This document shows, piece after piece, positions 46,307 through 54,561 of a stretch of DNA of 64,000 nucleotides (position 1 is its first letter; each line of letters starts with the position of its first letter). The translations under genes and the position numbers were made by a program. The stretch spans positions 124,001-188,000 of the forward strand of contig CAWGVW010000002.1 of the NCBI GenBank assembly GCA_963826145.1, read 5' to 3'. The DNA is from JBGPLJ01 sp963826145. Lineage in GTDB: Bacteria > Pseudomonadota > Gammaproteobacteria > Steroidobacterales > Steroidobacteraceae. The notes beneath the pieces are model-generated. The model did not search any database. It saw only the letters and a program-made list of their open reading frames with translations, and had not been told where the DNA came from.

Positions 46307-46590
46307 GCTGTGATCGCGAAAACCCGGAGCAGCGGATCTGGATGGATCCCGATGGACTGCACCTCGACGTGCGCAGCCTCGAGTGTCCGGCCCCAATGGT
46401 TGAGGTTCTCGGTTTGATCGATCGCGGCGAAGCGGGCGACGTGCTGATCGTGCACCTCGACCAGGAGCCGATCTTCCTCTACCCCGAGCTCGGCGACCGC
46501 GGCTGGACTCACGAGATGATGTCGGAAGGTTGCGGGGACGAGGCCTGCCAGCATGGCGTGCGTCTGCGGCTCACGCGGATAACCGCGTGA
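46303..46590 (+). CDS. TusA/SirA-like sulfur-carrier protein
   Basis: The 95-residue protein contains LHLDVRSLECPAPMVEVLGLIDRG, the TusA-like motif with the CPxP cysteine, in a DUF2249-like context. It ends LRLTRITA. TusA proteins carry sulfur or act in molybdenum-cofactor or thiol metabolism. It overlaps hcrB (ATGA) and the next gene (GTGA), so all are cotranslated. A link to Mo-cofactor sulfuration or to cluster assembly for Hcr is an inference from position only. Confidence 0.8.
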   Translation: MSCDRENPEQRIWMDPDGLHLDVRSLECPAPMVEVLGLIDRGEAGDVLIVHLDQEPIFLYPELGDRGWTHEMMSEGCGDEACQHGVRLRLTRITA

Positions 46591-47885
46591 CATCCGTTAC
46601 CGGCGTCCTGGCCGGCGCCAAGGGCCGGCTCCTGCCACCGTCGATTCCGTTCCGCTTTTTCGCGGCGGCGGCTCTTTTTCACGTCGCGCTCTGGATCGTG
46701 CTGATTCGTGATGCGGACCAGGTGATCAGCTTTCGAGGCGGTCTATCACCGGCTCTTGCCGCTCTGCATCTTCTGGTCCTCGGCGTACTTACGACCACGG
46801 CGATCGGCGCGGCTGCACAACTGTTGCCGGTCGCGACGCGACGCGCGCTCGCTGCATTCTGGCTGGTGAAGCTTGTGTTCTGGTTGTTCGTGCCAGGACT
46901 CGTGCTGCTGACGGGCGCGATGTATCTGGGGCACATCGCTCTCCTGATCACCGGTGCGGCCATCAGCACCGCGGGGCTTCTATTGTTCGCCGGTCTGCTC
47001 GCCGACAATCTACGTCGAGCCGGGAGCCTCCCGGTCATCGCCGCGTATGGCTGGGCCGCACTTGCGGCGCTCCTTGTCGTCGCCGCTCTCGGGTTTGCCC
47101 TGTCGGCGGACTTCGCAGCCGGGTTTCTGCCAAACCATCTTGCACTGGCGCACGTGCACCTGATCCTCGGCGCTTTTGGCTTCATGGGGCTGCTTGTTCT
47201 CGGGTTCAGTCACATTTTGATACCGATGTTCGCGCTGGCGCCGGCGCCCCACAGGCGCCCCGCATTCGCCGGCTTTGCGGCCGCCGCCGGCGCCACTGCC
47301 ATTGGCGCGTGCGGAGCCTGGATTGAAAGCCGGGATGTGATGACGGTCGCGGCATGTGTTGGACTCGTCGCTGCCGGCGTTCATCTCGCCTTGATGCGCC
47401 GGGTGCTTGCGACGGGAATGCGAAAACGTCTGGGACTTTCCTTCATTCTGGTGCGCGCAGCCTGGGTCGCCCTGCCGCTCACGCTCGCCGTCGGCCTTGC
47501 CGCGATCCACGAGCTTGCCGGGCGGAACGGCCCTGCGCTGTTCGGCCTCTTGCTGCTGGGCGGCTGGCTGCTTACGTTCCTGCTAGGCATCCTGCAGCGG
47601 ATTCTCCCGTTTCTCGCTTCGATGCACGTTGCGCCGGTGGCGGGCGAGGGTTTGCCGCAGTTGTCTCAGTTGGGCACCACCATGCCGCTCAAGGTGCATG
47701 CCATCTGCCATGGCGCGGCGCTTGCAGGTCTCACGTTTGCCATCCTTTTCAACGCCGGAAACGTTGCGCGCGTTGCCGGCACGATCGGCCTCCTCGGCGC
47801 CCTGTCGTTCGCCCTGTTCGCGACGGACGTCCTGCGGCGGCTAGGACCGCGGGGTCGGCGCTGGACCGCGGCGCACCAAGGTTGA
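46587..47885 (+). CDS. Polytopic membrane protein, NnrS-like
   Basis: Starting at GTG 46587, which overlaps the preceding stop, the 432-residue protein has about twelve hydrophobic segments. Histidines lie in or beside them: ALFHVALW, LAALHLLVLGVLTTTAIG, NHLALAHVHLILGAFGFMG, GFSHILIPMF, KVHAICHGAAL. The pattern recalls NnrS-type heme/copper membrane proteins and oxidase subunit I relatives. I cannot confirm the family. Its place at the end of the hcr operon, after a TusA-like gene, is noteworthy. Inner membrane. Possible role in nitric oxide or redox response in a denitrifier. Confidence 0.65.
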   Translation: MTSVTGVLAGAKGRLLPPSIPFRFFAAAALFHVALWIVLIRDADQVISFRGGLSPALAALHLLVLGVLTTTAIGAAAQLLPVATRRALAAFWLVKLVFWLFVPGLVLLTGAMYLGHIALLITGAAISTAGLLLFAGLLADNLRRAGSLPVIAAYGWAALAALLVVAALGFALSADFAAGFLPNHLALAHVHLILGAFGFMGLLVLGFSHILIPMFALAPAPHRRPAFAGFAAAAGATAIGACGAWIESRDVMTVAACVGLVAAGVHLALMRRVLATGMRKRLGLSFILVRAAWVALPLTLAVGLAAIHELAGRNGPALFGLLLLGGWLLTFLLGILQRILPFLASMHVAPVAGEGLPQLSQLGTTMPLKVHAICHGAALAGLTFAILFNAGNVARVAGTIGLLGALSFALFATDVLRRLGPRGRRWTAAHQG

Positions 47886-47910
47886 TTGGTTGCGACGGCG
47901 CTCTTAATAG

Positions 47911-47930
47911 GTATTGCGGTACCGGTATAC
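47911..47930. promoter_or_regulatory. Palindromic operator site B, upstream of the hemerythrin-GNAT genes
   Basis: GTATTGCGGTACCGGTATAC fits GTATTnnnnGTACnnnnAATAC with a single mismatch (TATAC instead of AATAC). It has extended central dyad symmetry, CGGTACCG. It lies 62 bases before the hemerythrin start and overlaps the putative -35, so binding would block polymerase. Confidence 0.6.
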
Positions 47931-47941
47931 TTATTTATAAT
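47914..47941 (+). promoter_or_regulatory. Sigma-70-type promoter of the hemerythrin operon
   Basis: TTGCGG (47914-47919), a 16-base spacer and a perfect TATAAT (47936-47941). The -35 lies inside operator site B. The first gene begins 51 bases after the -10. Confidence 0.5.
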
Positions 47942-47991
47942 GCGAAGGCCTTACCATCGACTATCTGGGACTGGCAGGAGTGTTGCGCGTC

Positions 47992-48483
47992 ATGTTCACC
48001 AACCGGATCAGCCAGAAGCTCCATGAGGAGCACCGCACCACGACGGCGGTCATGGAGCGGCTCGAAGCGCTACTCACGAGGGAGCGACGTGCCCCGGCCG
48101 ACAGCAACACGTACGCATCGCTCCTGCGGGACGTCGCCGCAAGCGTCGAGTCGGAAATAAACCGTCATTTCGACTTTGAAGAGCGCCAGCTCTTCACGCT
48201 TCTCGATACGATCGGCGATGCCGCCATCGGCGCCCATCTCACGGCAGAGCACACGGCCATGCGCCCGCTCGGAGCGCGGCTCGCCAAGCTCAGCCGTGCC
48301 GCGGCGGCAGGCGGCTCGAACGACGCCAGCTGGGCGGAGTTGCGTCAGGTGGGTCTCGAGTTGTGCGGGCGCATGCTCACGCATGTGCAGAAGGAAGAGA
48401 TGGCGCTGCTGCCTCTCATCGAGGAATCGATGGACGTCGAGACGGAGGAGCGACTCTACGATGACTACATTGCGAACGCATGA
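47992..48483 (+). CDS. Hemerythrin-like (HHE) domain protein
   Basis: The ATG at 47992 has AGGAG 11 bases upstream and gives 163 residues. LHEEHRTTTAVMERL, INRHFDFEERQLF, AEHTAMRPL and THVQKEEMALLPLI provide the His and Glu ligands of a non-heme di-iron site. HHE proteins bind or sense oxygen or nitric oxide. Next to oxygen-labile benzoyl-CoA reductase and operator site B, an oxygen- or NO-protective role is likely; this is inference. Leads an operon with two GNAT genes. Confidence 0.85.
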   Translation: MFTNRISQKLHEEHRTTTAVMERLEALLTRERRAPADSNTYASLLRDVAASVESEINRHFDFEERQLFTLLDTIGDAAIGAHLTAEHTAMRPLGARLAKLSRAAAAGGSNDASWAELRQVGLELCGRMLTHVQKEEMALLPLIEESMDVETEERLYDDYIANA

Positions 48484-48492
48484 GGGGGAGCC

Positions 48493-48984
48493 ATGGGCCG
48501 TCAGGAACCTGAATTGAGCGCGGGCGTGCGGCCGCTCGGGGCCGCCGATCTTGAGCGCGTCATCGCGATCGATCGGGCCCACACGGGATACGCCCGGCAC
48601 CGCTTCTTCGAAAAGCGCTTTCGGGCAGCGGAGCTCAGGCGCGAAGATTTCATCCAGATCGGCATCGATCGCGACGGTACGCTGATAGGTTTCGCGCTCG
48701 CGCGCATCCTGCATGGCGAGTTCGGTCGCGAGGAAGCGGTGGCCGAACTCGACGCGCTCGGCGTCGATCCGGCCAGCCAGGAGCATGGTCACGGCCACGC
48801 GCTGCTGCGCGGCCTCGCCAAGGCGATGCAAGCAAGGGGGGTGCGCAGGCTGCACTCCGAGGCCGAGTGGACCAACCACAAGCTGCTGGAGTTCTTTGAA
48901 TCGGCCGGGTTTGCGCTTGCTCCCCGCATGACGCTCGAGCGCAGCGTGCACGAGCCGCTGGCGGAACGAACCTGGGACTCGTGA
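48493..48984 (+). CDS. GNAT-family acetyltransferase
   Basis: The 163-residue protein is a GNAT domain: VRPLGAADLERVIAIDRAHTGYARHRFFEKRF, LDALGVDPASQEHGHGHALLRGLAKAM (acetyl-CoA loop, HGxGHALL in place of the classical RGxGxG), and LLEFFESAGFALAP. It starts nine bases after the hemerythrin stop. Similar in motif (IDRxxTG) to the next gene and to the GNAT at 41745. Target unknown. Confidence 0.85.
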   Translation: MGRQEPELSAGVRPLGAADLERVIAIDRAHTGYARHRFFEKRFRAAELRREDFIQIGIDRDGTLIGFALARILHGEFGREEAVAELDALGVDPASQEHGHGHALLRGLAKAMQARGVRRLHSEAEWTNHKLLEFFESAGFALAPRMTLERSVHEPLAERTWDS

Positions 48985-48994
48985 GGAGAAGCCC

Positions 48995-49534
48995 ATGACG
49001 CGTCCCAAGGGAGTCAAGATTCCCGAGCGGGTCGGCGACCCGCAAGAGATCGACTACAGCGTCACGCCCGCCGACTTCGGGCCGCTGGCGCGTGACCGCA
49101 TGCCGGTTCGCTCGATGAAGCAAAGTGACCTCGGCGCCCTCGTCGCCATCGATCGGCGAATCACCGGGCGTGACCGTGCGCGCTATTTCGAACACAAGCT
49201 GGCTGAAGCGCTGCACGAGTCCGATGTACGCATTTCGCTGGTCGTAGAACTCGACGGCGTTCCCGCCGGTTTCATCATGGCGCGCGTCGATTTCGGGGAG
49301 TTCGGCCGGCTCGAGTCCGCGGCCGTGCTCGATACCATCGGCGTCGAGCCGGAATTCCGTGCCCGGGGAGTCGGCCGCGCGTTGTTGTCGCAGCTGCTGG
49401 CGAATCTTGCCAGCCTGCGCGTCGAAAAGCTTCTGACCGAGGTTGACTGGTCGAACCGCGATCTGATGGGTTTCCTCGCCCGCTGCGGCTTCAAGCCGTC
49501 GACTCGCCTGTGCTTCGACTATCGCGCACCGTGA
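48995..49534 (+). CDS. GNAT-family acetyltransferase
   Basis: The 179-residue protein has VRSMKQSDLGALVAIDRRITGRDRARYFEHKL, LDTIGVEPEFRARGVGRALLSQLLANL with the RxxGVGRALL acetyl-CoA loop, and LMGFLARCGFKPSTRLCF. It follows the previous GNAT by ten bases in the same operon. The preserved P-loop implies activity. Pairing with the ligase and amino-aromatic chemistry suggests acetylation of a pathway protein or an amino-aromatic acid; this is not shown. Confidence 0.87.
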   Translation: MTRPKGVKIPERVGDPQEIDYSVTPADFGPLARDRMPVRSMKQSDLGALVAIDRRITGRDRARYFEHKLAEALHESDVRISLVVELDGVPAGFIMARVDFGEFGRLESAAVLDTIGVEPEFRARGVGRALLSQLLANLASLRVEKLLTEVDWSNRDLMGFLARCGFKPSTRLCFDYRAP

Positions 49535-49536
49535 TG

Positions 49537-49562
49537 GCGCGGTGATGACACTTTAACCGCGC
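49537..49562. terminator. Hairpin between converging GNAT and ferredoxin genes
   Basis: GCGCGGT (49537-49543) and ACCGCGC (49556-49562) form a seven-pair GC-rich stem with a 12-base loop between the two stops. It can serve both the plus-strand hemerythrin operon and the minus-strand bcr operon. No U-run on either side. Confidence 0.45.
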
Positions 49563-49590
49563 GGCGCGCAGCAACCGCTGCTGGGCGTCG

Positions 49591-49836
49591 TCAGCTGTGC
49601 AACTGCTCGTACTTCGCCAGCAGCTCATCCTTGCTCTCGACGAAATCCGGGTTCTGCACGATGCAGTCCGCCGGGCAGACCAGCTTGCATTGCGGTTCGT
49701 CTTCCGCACCGACGCATTCGGTGCACTTCAATGCGTCGATGACATAGATCGGCTGGCCCGCTGTAATTGCCTTGTTCGGGCATACCGGCTCACAGGCATC
49801 GCACGCCGTGCAGTCTTGATTGATCAGAAGTGCCAT
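49591..49836 (-). CDS. fdx: 2x[4Fe-4S] ferredoxin of the benzoyl-CoA pathway
   Basis: The 81-residue protein has CTACDACEPVCP (Cx2Cx2Cx3C) and CTECVGAEDEPQCKLVCP. The second motif has a Cx2Cx8Cx3C spacing known from the Thauera ferredoxin, which donates low-potential electrons to benzoyl-CoA reductase. KorAB, divergently encoded at 57758, would reduce it. It is the last gene of the had-to-fdx operon, 53 bases after bcrD. Confidence 0.92.
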   Translation of the reverse strand: MALLINQDCTACDACEPVCPNKAITAGQPIYVIDALKCTECVGAEDEPQCKLVCPADCIVQNPDFVESKDELLAKYEQLHS

Positions 49837-49889
49837 GGATGAGTCCTGTCTTTAGTTGAAGCCTGGCCCCGCATGAGACCTGCTGGCTG

Positions 49890-50735
49890 TCAGGCGGCCA
49901 CGTGAATCTCACCGCGTGCAACGAGCTTCTCGAACCGGTACGCACCCCACAACGCCGCACCGATTGCGCCCGCATAGATCGAGTCCGGGTGGCTGCGCAC
50001 TGTAGTCTGGTTGTCCTTCCCGCCGCAGATTTCCTCTTCAAGCGCGGCCACCAGGCCGGTATCGAGGGCCAGCCCGCCGGTCACCATCACCACGCCTTTG
50101 CTCACACCGACCGATTTGAGGAGCTTCGACAGCCGCCCGGCCATCGACAGGTGAATGCCCTTCAGGATGTTGGGAGTGGAAATACCGCGCGAGACCATGT
50201 TGATCACGTCGGTTTCGGCGAGCACCGCGCAGATCGAGGAAACGACCTCCGGATTGTCAGCCTGACGCGACAGCGATCCGATCTCATCCTGGGCGATGCC
50301 GAGATAGCGGGCGATGTTCTCGAGAAACTGGCCGGAACCCGACGCGCACTGGCTCGTCATCTTGTACCTCAGCACCTTGCCGCGTTCATCGATGGCAATC
50401 GCGCGGCCGTGGAGCGCGCCCACATCGAGCGCCGAACGCGCCTCCGGTTCAAGATAGGTTGCGCCGCGAGCGTGGGTCGTCATTGAATAGAAATGACCGG
50501 TATGGAAAGGAATACTCTCGCCTTCCCCGGTGGTGGCGACGTAGTCGACATCCTTCTCGGTGAGTTTCGCGTCCTCGAGAGTCTGGTCGAAGGCGAGGCG
50601 CGCGAGTTCCATGGGATCACGCTGGCGGATGCGCAGCGTCGATCGCGACAGCCATTCGGTCGCGCCATTCTGCACGCGGAAGAGCACCGCCTTGACGGCG
50701 CCGGTCCCGACATCGATTCCAGCTGTGATCGTCAT
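49890..50735 (-). CDS. bcrD: Benzoyl-CoA reductase ATPase subunit D
   Basis: The 281-residue protein (Thauera BcrD is similar in length) opens ITAGIDVGTGAVKAVLFRV (ASKHA phosphate loop). MTSQCASGSGQFLENIARYLG and VVSSICAVLAETDVINMVSRG carry the two cysteines that coordinate the [4Fe-4S] cluster between the A and D subunits. VMVTGGLALDTGLV is the adenosine loop. It hydrolyses ATP to drive electrons to the BC half. The start overlaps the bcrA stop (ATGA). Confidence 0.95.
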   Translation of the reverse strand: MTITAGIDVGTGAVKAVLFRVQNGATEWLSRSTLRIRQRDPMELARLAFDQTLEDAKLTEKDVDYVATTGEGESIPFHTGHFYSMTTHARGATYLEPEARSALDVGALHGRAIAIDERGKVLRYKMTSQCASGSGQFLENIARYLGIAQDEIGSLSRQADNPEVVSSICAVLAETDVINMVSRGISTPNILKGIHLSMAGRLSKLLKSVGVSKGVVMVTGGLALDTGLVAALEEEICGGKDNQTTVRSHPDSIYAGAIGAALWGAYRFEKLVARGEIHVAA

Positions 50736-52069
50736 GCCGCGGCCTCCACTGTGGCGCCGCTCTCTGAGACACGGCGGGCAAACTCCGCGGCACCGAGCGC
50801 GCCGGTGTAGATCGACTCGGGATTGATGTTGATGGTGACTTCCCCGTAGTTCTCCTTGATGAGCTTGCGCAGCTCCCGAACCGCGGCCTCGTTCTTGGCG
50901 ACGCCGCCCGTGAACGTGAACTCGTCGGTCACGCCGCCCGACCGCGAAATGATGGAGATCGCCCGCAGAATGATGGCGCGATGCAGGCCTGCGAGGATGT
51001 CTTCGCGCTTCTCGCCGAGCGACAGGCGATCGCGGAGCTCCGCGCCCGCGAACACCGTGCAGGTGGAGTTGATGCGCGCCGGACGTTCGGACTTCATTGC
51101 GAGCGGTCCAAGCTCGTGCAGTCCCATGTTCATCTCATCGGCGATGTAGCCGAGATAGCGGCCGCACCCGGCGGCGCAGCGGTCGTTCATCTGGAAGTTG
51201 GTGACGATCCCGCTTGCGTCGACCTGGATTCCCTTGGTGTCCTGCCCACCGATATCGAGCACGGTACGCGTTTGCGGATACATCATGTGAGCGCCAAGGC
51301 CGTGGCACAGGATCTCCGAGCGTATGTGTTCCTTGGAAAACGGCAGCGTGACGCGGCCATAGCCCGTGCCGACCAGATAGCTTTCCTCGAGGTCGATGCC
51401 GAGCGCATCCTCAAAAGTCTTCTGTACATTGACTGCCCCGCGGCCGACTGCCGAATCGGCCGCCAGCACGCGGGCGAGCGCGCGGCGGAACTTCTCGCCC
51501 AGGTCGCCGCTCGGCGGCCGGTTTTCCACCTCGATGATCGACTTGTCGTAAAGATTCAGCAGCAACTCGTACGGCATTCCGGCCTCGCGCGCGACCGCCT
51601 CGGCGTGAGCGTGGTAGCGTGACCCGGCGATGTCGCGGAAGAAGTCCGATTTGCGTTTCGCGTTGGGAGCATAGAGCGACTGCGCCTCGGCTCGGAGGCG
51701 CTTGAAAACCTCGGTGAGCCCCTCGCGCACGCCGCCCTCGAGTTTGGCGAACCGCCCGCCTTTGAATTGGCTCTCGCAGGTCTTCTCGAGATCCTCGAGC
51801 TGCTCGACAAACTGCTCGAGCCGGAAGGCCCGCTCGAGCGCGGACAGAAACTCAGCGAAGTTGTCGCGCAACTCCGGCGTGCCTGCCAGCGCGCGGCGAA
51901 ACAGTGTGAAGCGACCGTCGATGCGTGCCTCTTCGCTCGCGACCCGCGCCGCGGTGGCGTAATTGGAGCGCGAGTTGGTGATGCCGCGGCCGAGCACATG
52001 GCTGTTGTCGTCGAGCACAACCGCCTTGGTCGTGGTGGATCCAAGATCGATGCCGACGAAGGTCTTCAT
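50732..52069 (-). CDS. bcrA: Benzoyl-CoA reductase ATPase subunit A
   Basis: The start at 52069 opens MKTFVGIDLGSTTTKAVVLDDN. The protein of 445 residues is the larger ASKHA subunit. LDIGGQDTKGIQVD is the second phosphate loop, NDRCAAGCGRYLGYIADEM and RINSTCTVFAGAELRDRL carry the cluster cysteines, and FTGGVAKNEAAVRELRKLI is the adenosine loop. It pairs with BcrD around a shared [4Fe-4S] cluster and couples ATP hydrolysis to electron transfer. Starts 11 bases after the bcrB stop. Confidence 0.95.
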   Translation of the reverse strand: MKTFVGIDLGSTTTKAVVLDDNSHVLGRGITNSRSNYATAARVASEEARIDGRFTLFRRALAGTPELRDNFAEFLSALERAFRLEQFVEQLEDLEKTCESQFKGGRFAKLEGGVREGLTEVFKRLRAEAQSLYAPNAKRKSDFFRDIAGSRYHAHAEAVAREAGMPYELLLNLYDKSIIEVENRPPSGDLGEKFRRALARVLAADSAVGRGAVNVQKTFEDALGIDLEESYLVGTGYGRVTLPFSKEHIRSEILCHGLGAHMMYPQTRTVLDIGGQDTKGIQVDASGIVTNFQMNDRCAAGCGRYLGYIADEMNMGLHELGPLAMKSERPARINSTCTVFAGAELRDRLSLGEKREDILAGLHRAIILRAISIISRSGGVTDEFTFTGGVAKNEAAVRELRKLIKENYGEVTININPESIYTGALGAAEFARRVSESGATVEAAA

Positions 52070-52079
52070 GGTTCCGCTC

Positions 52080-53393
52080 TCACGCAACGGCACGTGCGCC
52101 GGCACGCCTTTGCTCGATCATCTGAAAGTAGCTCTCGAGCCGGTTCTTGATGTTCGCGGCCGAAAAGTAGCGAGGATCGACCAGATCCGATTCAATGAAG
52201 GCCGCGGGCTTGCCGCTGCGCTTCTCGACCTCACGCATCATCAGGAGCTGCCCCGCCGAAAAGCTGTTGCAGCTCTTGATCGAGTTGATCAGGAGCCCGT
52301 CCGCCGCGTACTCCTCGACGTATTTCGTCAGCATGTCGATGCGCATCGGGAGGCTCCGATTCGTATAGACGCCGAGGCAGTATTCGGCGAGCGTCTCGAG
52401 CGGTTTGGCCGGGTCGTGGCGAAAACCGAAGTCGTAGACGCCCCCCACCTTGGTGTAGCTCGAGGCAACCACCACCGCGCCCTCGTCGTAGAACATCTTC
52501 CAGAACTGGCGAAAGTTGGTGTAGTTCGGCGGCCCTTCGACCACGAGCCGGTACTTCTCCTCGCCCATATCGCCGTCCGGGGTCACGGGCCCCTTGCCTT
52601 GCGCGAGCCGCTCATCGATCTCCGCGCGCAGGAAGCGGTAGTAGTCGACAGCATCATCGGTGCCGCGGAAGGCGCCAAAGATCGGCCCGATGTAGTAGAT
52701 GCCGCCGAAGTAGGCATCGATCGGCGAGGGCTTGTGCTTTGCCGTCTGCAGCACGTGCACGAGATCATCTTCGGCCTTGACCGATTTCTTCAGGTATTCA
52801 CGCAGGCGATCAATGTCGAACTTGACACCTGATATCCGCTCGAGCCTCGGGATGACGTCGTCCTTCAGCTGCTTCACCATGTAGGCGATCATGTTCGGCG
52901 TGATCTTGCCGTCGGCCAGGTACGGCGTCTGCAGCATGATGGTTTCGCACTTGTACTGCTCGCGCAGCAGTTCGAACCACTTCATGAACGTGAAGCAGCC
53001 GGTGTAGGAGAGCAGCAGCACGTCGGGATCGGGGAACTTCTTACCGTTCGGCGCGAGGTTGCCCTTCGCCATCATGCCGATGTCGGACTTCACGTACGTG
53101 CAGACGTCCTCGGAATGCCCGAGCTTTTCCGCTTCGAGCACGTAGTTGCCCGAGAGACGCCGCAGTCCGTTCTGAATGGCGTTGACCTCCGGCAGATTGT
53201 TCAGGAGATCGAAGCACATGATCAGTTCGTTGAGATTGCCCGGCACGAACGTGTTGCACACCTTGGCGCCGCTCTCCTGCGCGGAGGTCAGGCGGTCGTA
53301 GTGGCCCGCCATCATCGCTTTCTGCTTCTGCATGGAGGCATCCTTCTCGGCCTCCTTGATAGCGGGTTTCTTGATAACAGTGGGTGCCGTCAT
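52080..53393 (-). CDS. bcrB: Benzoyl-CoA reductase subunit B
   Basis: The start at 53393 overlaps the bcrC stop (ATGA) and gives 437 residues (Thauera BcrB 438). KVCNTFVPGNLNELIMCFDLLNNLPEV, ADGKITPNMIAYMVKQLKDDVIPRLE, PIDAYFGGIYYIGPIFGAFRGT and LINSIKSCNSFSAGQLLMMREVEK fit the HgdB-like dehydratase/BCR fold. With BcrC it binds benzoyl-CoA and an iron-sulfur cluster for the two-electron dearomatisation to cyclohexadienoyl-CoA. Confidence 0.95.
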   Translation of the reverse strand: MTAPTVIKKPAIKEAEKDASMQKQKAMMAGHYDRLTSAQESGAKVCNTFVPGNLNELIMCFDLLNNLPEVNAIQNGLRRLSGNYVLEAEKLGHSEDVCTYVKSDIGMMAKGNLAPNGKKFPDPDVLLLSYTGCFTFMKWFELLREQYKCETIMLQTPYLADGKITPNMIAYMVKQLKDDVIPRLERISGVKFDIDRLREYLKKSVKAEDDLVHVLQTAKHKPSPIDAYFGGIYYIGPIFGAFRGTDDAVDYYRFLRAEIDERLAQGKGPVTPDGDMGEEKYRLVVEGPPNYTNFRQFWKMFYDEGAVVVASSYTKVGGVYDFGFRHDPAKPLETLAEYCLGVYTNRSLPMRIDMLTKYVEEYAADGLLINSIKSCNSFSAGQLLMMREVEKRSGKPAAFIESDLVDPRYFSAANIKNRLESYFQMIEQRRAGARAVA

Positions 53394-54559
53394 TGTCCGC
53401 TCCATAGCTTGATTGAATCGGCGAAGGTTCCGGCCTGCTCGCGGATGGGCTGCATCTGCCCGGAATTCTCCGCGTACTTGAACGCGATGTAGGGAATGCC
53501 GGCGGCGGTGAGTACATGCTGCAGGATCGGCCGGTCCAGCAGTGCCGGGTCGCAGAAGCTCGGCGAGGCGAAGATCACCCCTTCCGCACCGGTGCGTTTG
53601 ACCGCGCGCACCAGGTACTGCCCCTTCTCCTTCTGGTTGGGTTCGAATTTCGCGGCGGTCGACTCGGAATGGTGCAGGAACGCCGAGGCGAGATTGCGCA
53701 GCGGATCGCCGTCGATCGGCACGTCGAGCGTTAGCCAGCGGGTCACAAGCAACAGGTCGTCATCGACCACATAGCATCCCGAGAGCTCGAGCGACTTGAT
53801 CAGGTTGAGCGGCGGCTGCTCGCAGAAGAGGCCGGTGAGGACGACTTTGCAGTTGTCGCGCTTCGGGCGTTTCTCGGTGCGCACGGCGGCGAGGTAGTCG
53901 CGCAGCATCGCCGAATGCTGCTCGACGGACAGAACGAGGCCCGCGCGCATGAGGAGGTAGACCTCGGACGCCGGCGCCTGCCAGGGCTGCGCGGCTCGGA
54001 AATCGTAGAGCTCACGCACCAGTCTGCGATTCTCGTTGTAGACGCCAATTGAACGGTTGAGCTCCTCATCGGTGATCGGCCGGCCGCGCAGCTTGCCGAG
54101 ATCGTCGCGCAGTTCGGTCAGTTCGTTGACGTAGAAAGTGCCGCCGATTTCGTCGCGGTAGGTCTGCGGCACATCGAAATAGCGCGTGTAGACATGCGGG
54201 AACATCAACTTCCACATGCCCGAGAGATTGCGGATCACGTCGCAAATCGAGGGGAACAGCATGCCGTCGACGAAATCGAGCCGTCCCGACACGCCGAGCT
54301 CGATGGTCGAGCGCGGAATGCGGCAGATGTAGCTCTGATAGTAGGCATCGCCGTGTATCACCTCGAGCTGGTCACCGCCGCCGACGATGCCGAGCGGCAG
54401 CATGCCGGCGGCGTGGATGATCTCGCGCGGCACGTAGATCGGCATGTAGCCGACGACCTTGCGCTCGGAGTCAACGGCCTTCCACTCGCGTACGGCACTG
54501 AAGTTGAGGTCCTCGAACAGCCGCGTGGCGTGGGCGATGATTTCGGCGGTAGTAGCCAT
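53390..54559 (-). CDS. bcrC: Benzoyl-CoA reductase subunit C
   Basis: The start at 54559 (MATTAEIIAHATRLFEDLNFSAVREWK) gives 389 residues, as for Thauera BcrC (386). GYMPIYVPREIIHAAGMLPLGIVGGGDQLEVIHGDAYYQSYICRIPRSTIELG and FPSICDVIRNLSGMWKLMFP are the conserved cluster-binding stretches with their cysteines. It forms the catalytic half with BcrB. Starts two bases after the dch stop. Confidence 0.95.
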   Translation of the reverse strand: MATTAEIIAHATRLFEDLNFSAVREWKAVDSERKVVGYMPIYVPREIIHAAGMLPLGIVGGGDQLEVIHGDAYYQSYICRIPRSTIELGVSGRLDFVDGMLFPSICDVIRNLSGMWKLMFPHVYTRYFDVPQTYRDEIGGTFYVNELTELRDDLGKLRGRPITDEELNRSIGVYNENRRLVRELYDFRAAQPWQAPASEVYLLMRAGLVLSVEQHSAMLRDYLAAVRTEKRPKRDNCKVVLTGLFCEQPPLNLIKSLELSGCYVVDDDLLLVTRWLTLDVPIDGDPLRNLASAFLHHSESTAAKFEPNQKEKGQYLVRAVKRTGAEGVIFASPSFCDPALLDRPILQHVLTAAGIPYIAFKYAENSGQMQPIREQAGTFADSIKLWSGQ

Positions 54560-54561
54560 GA

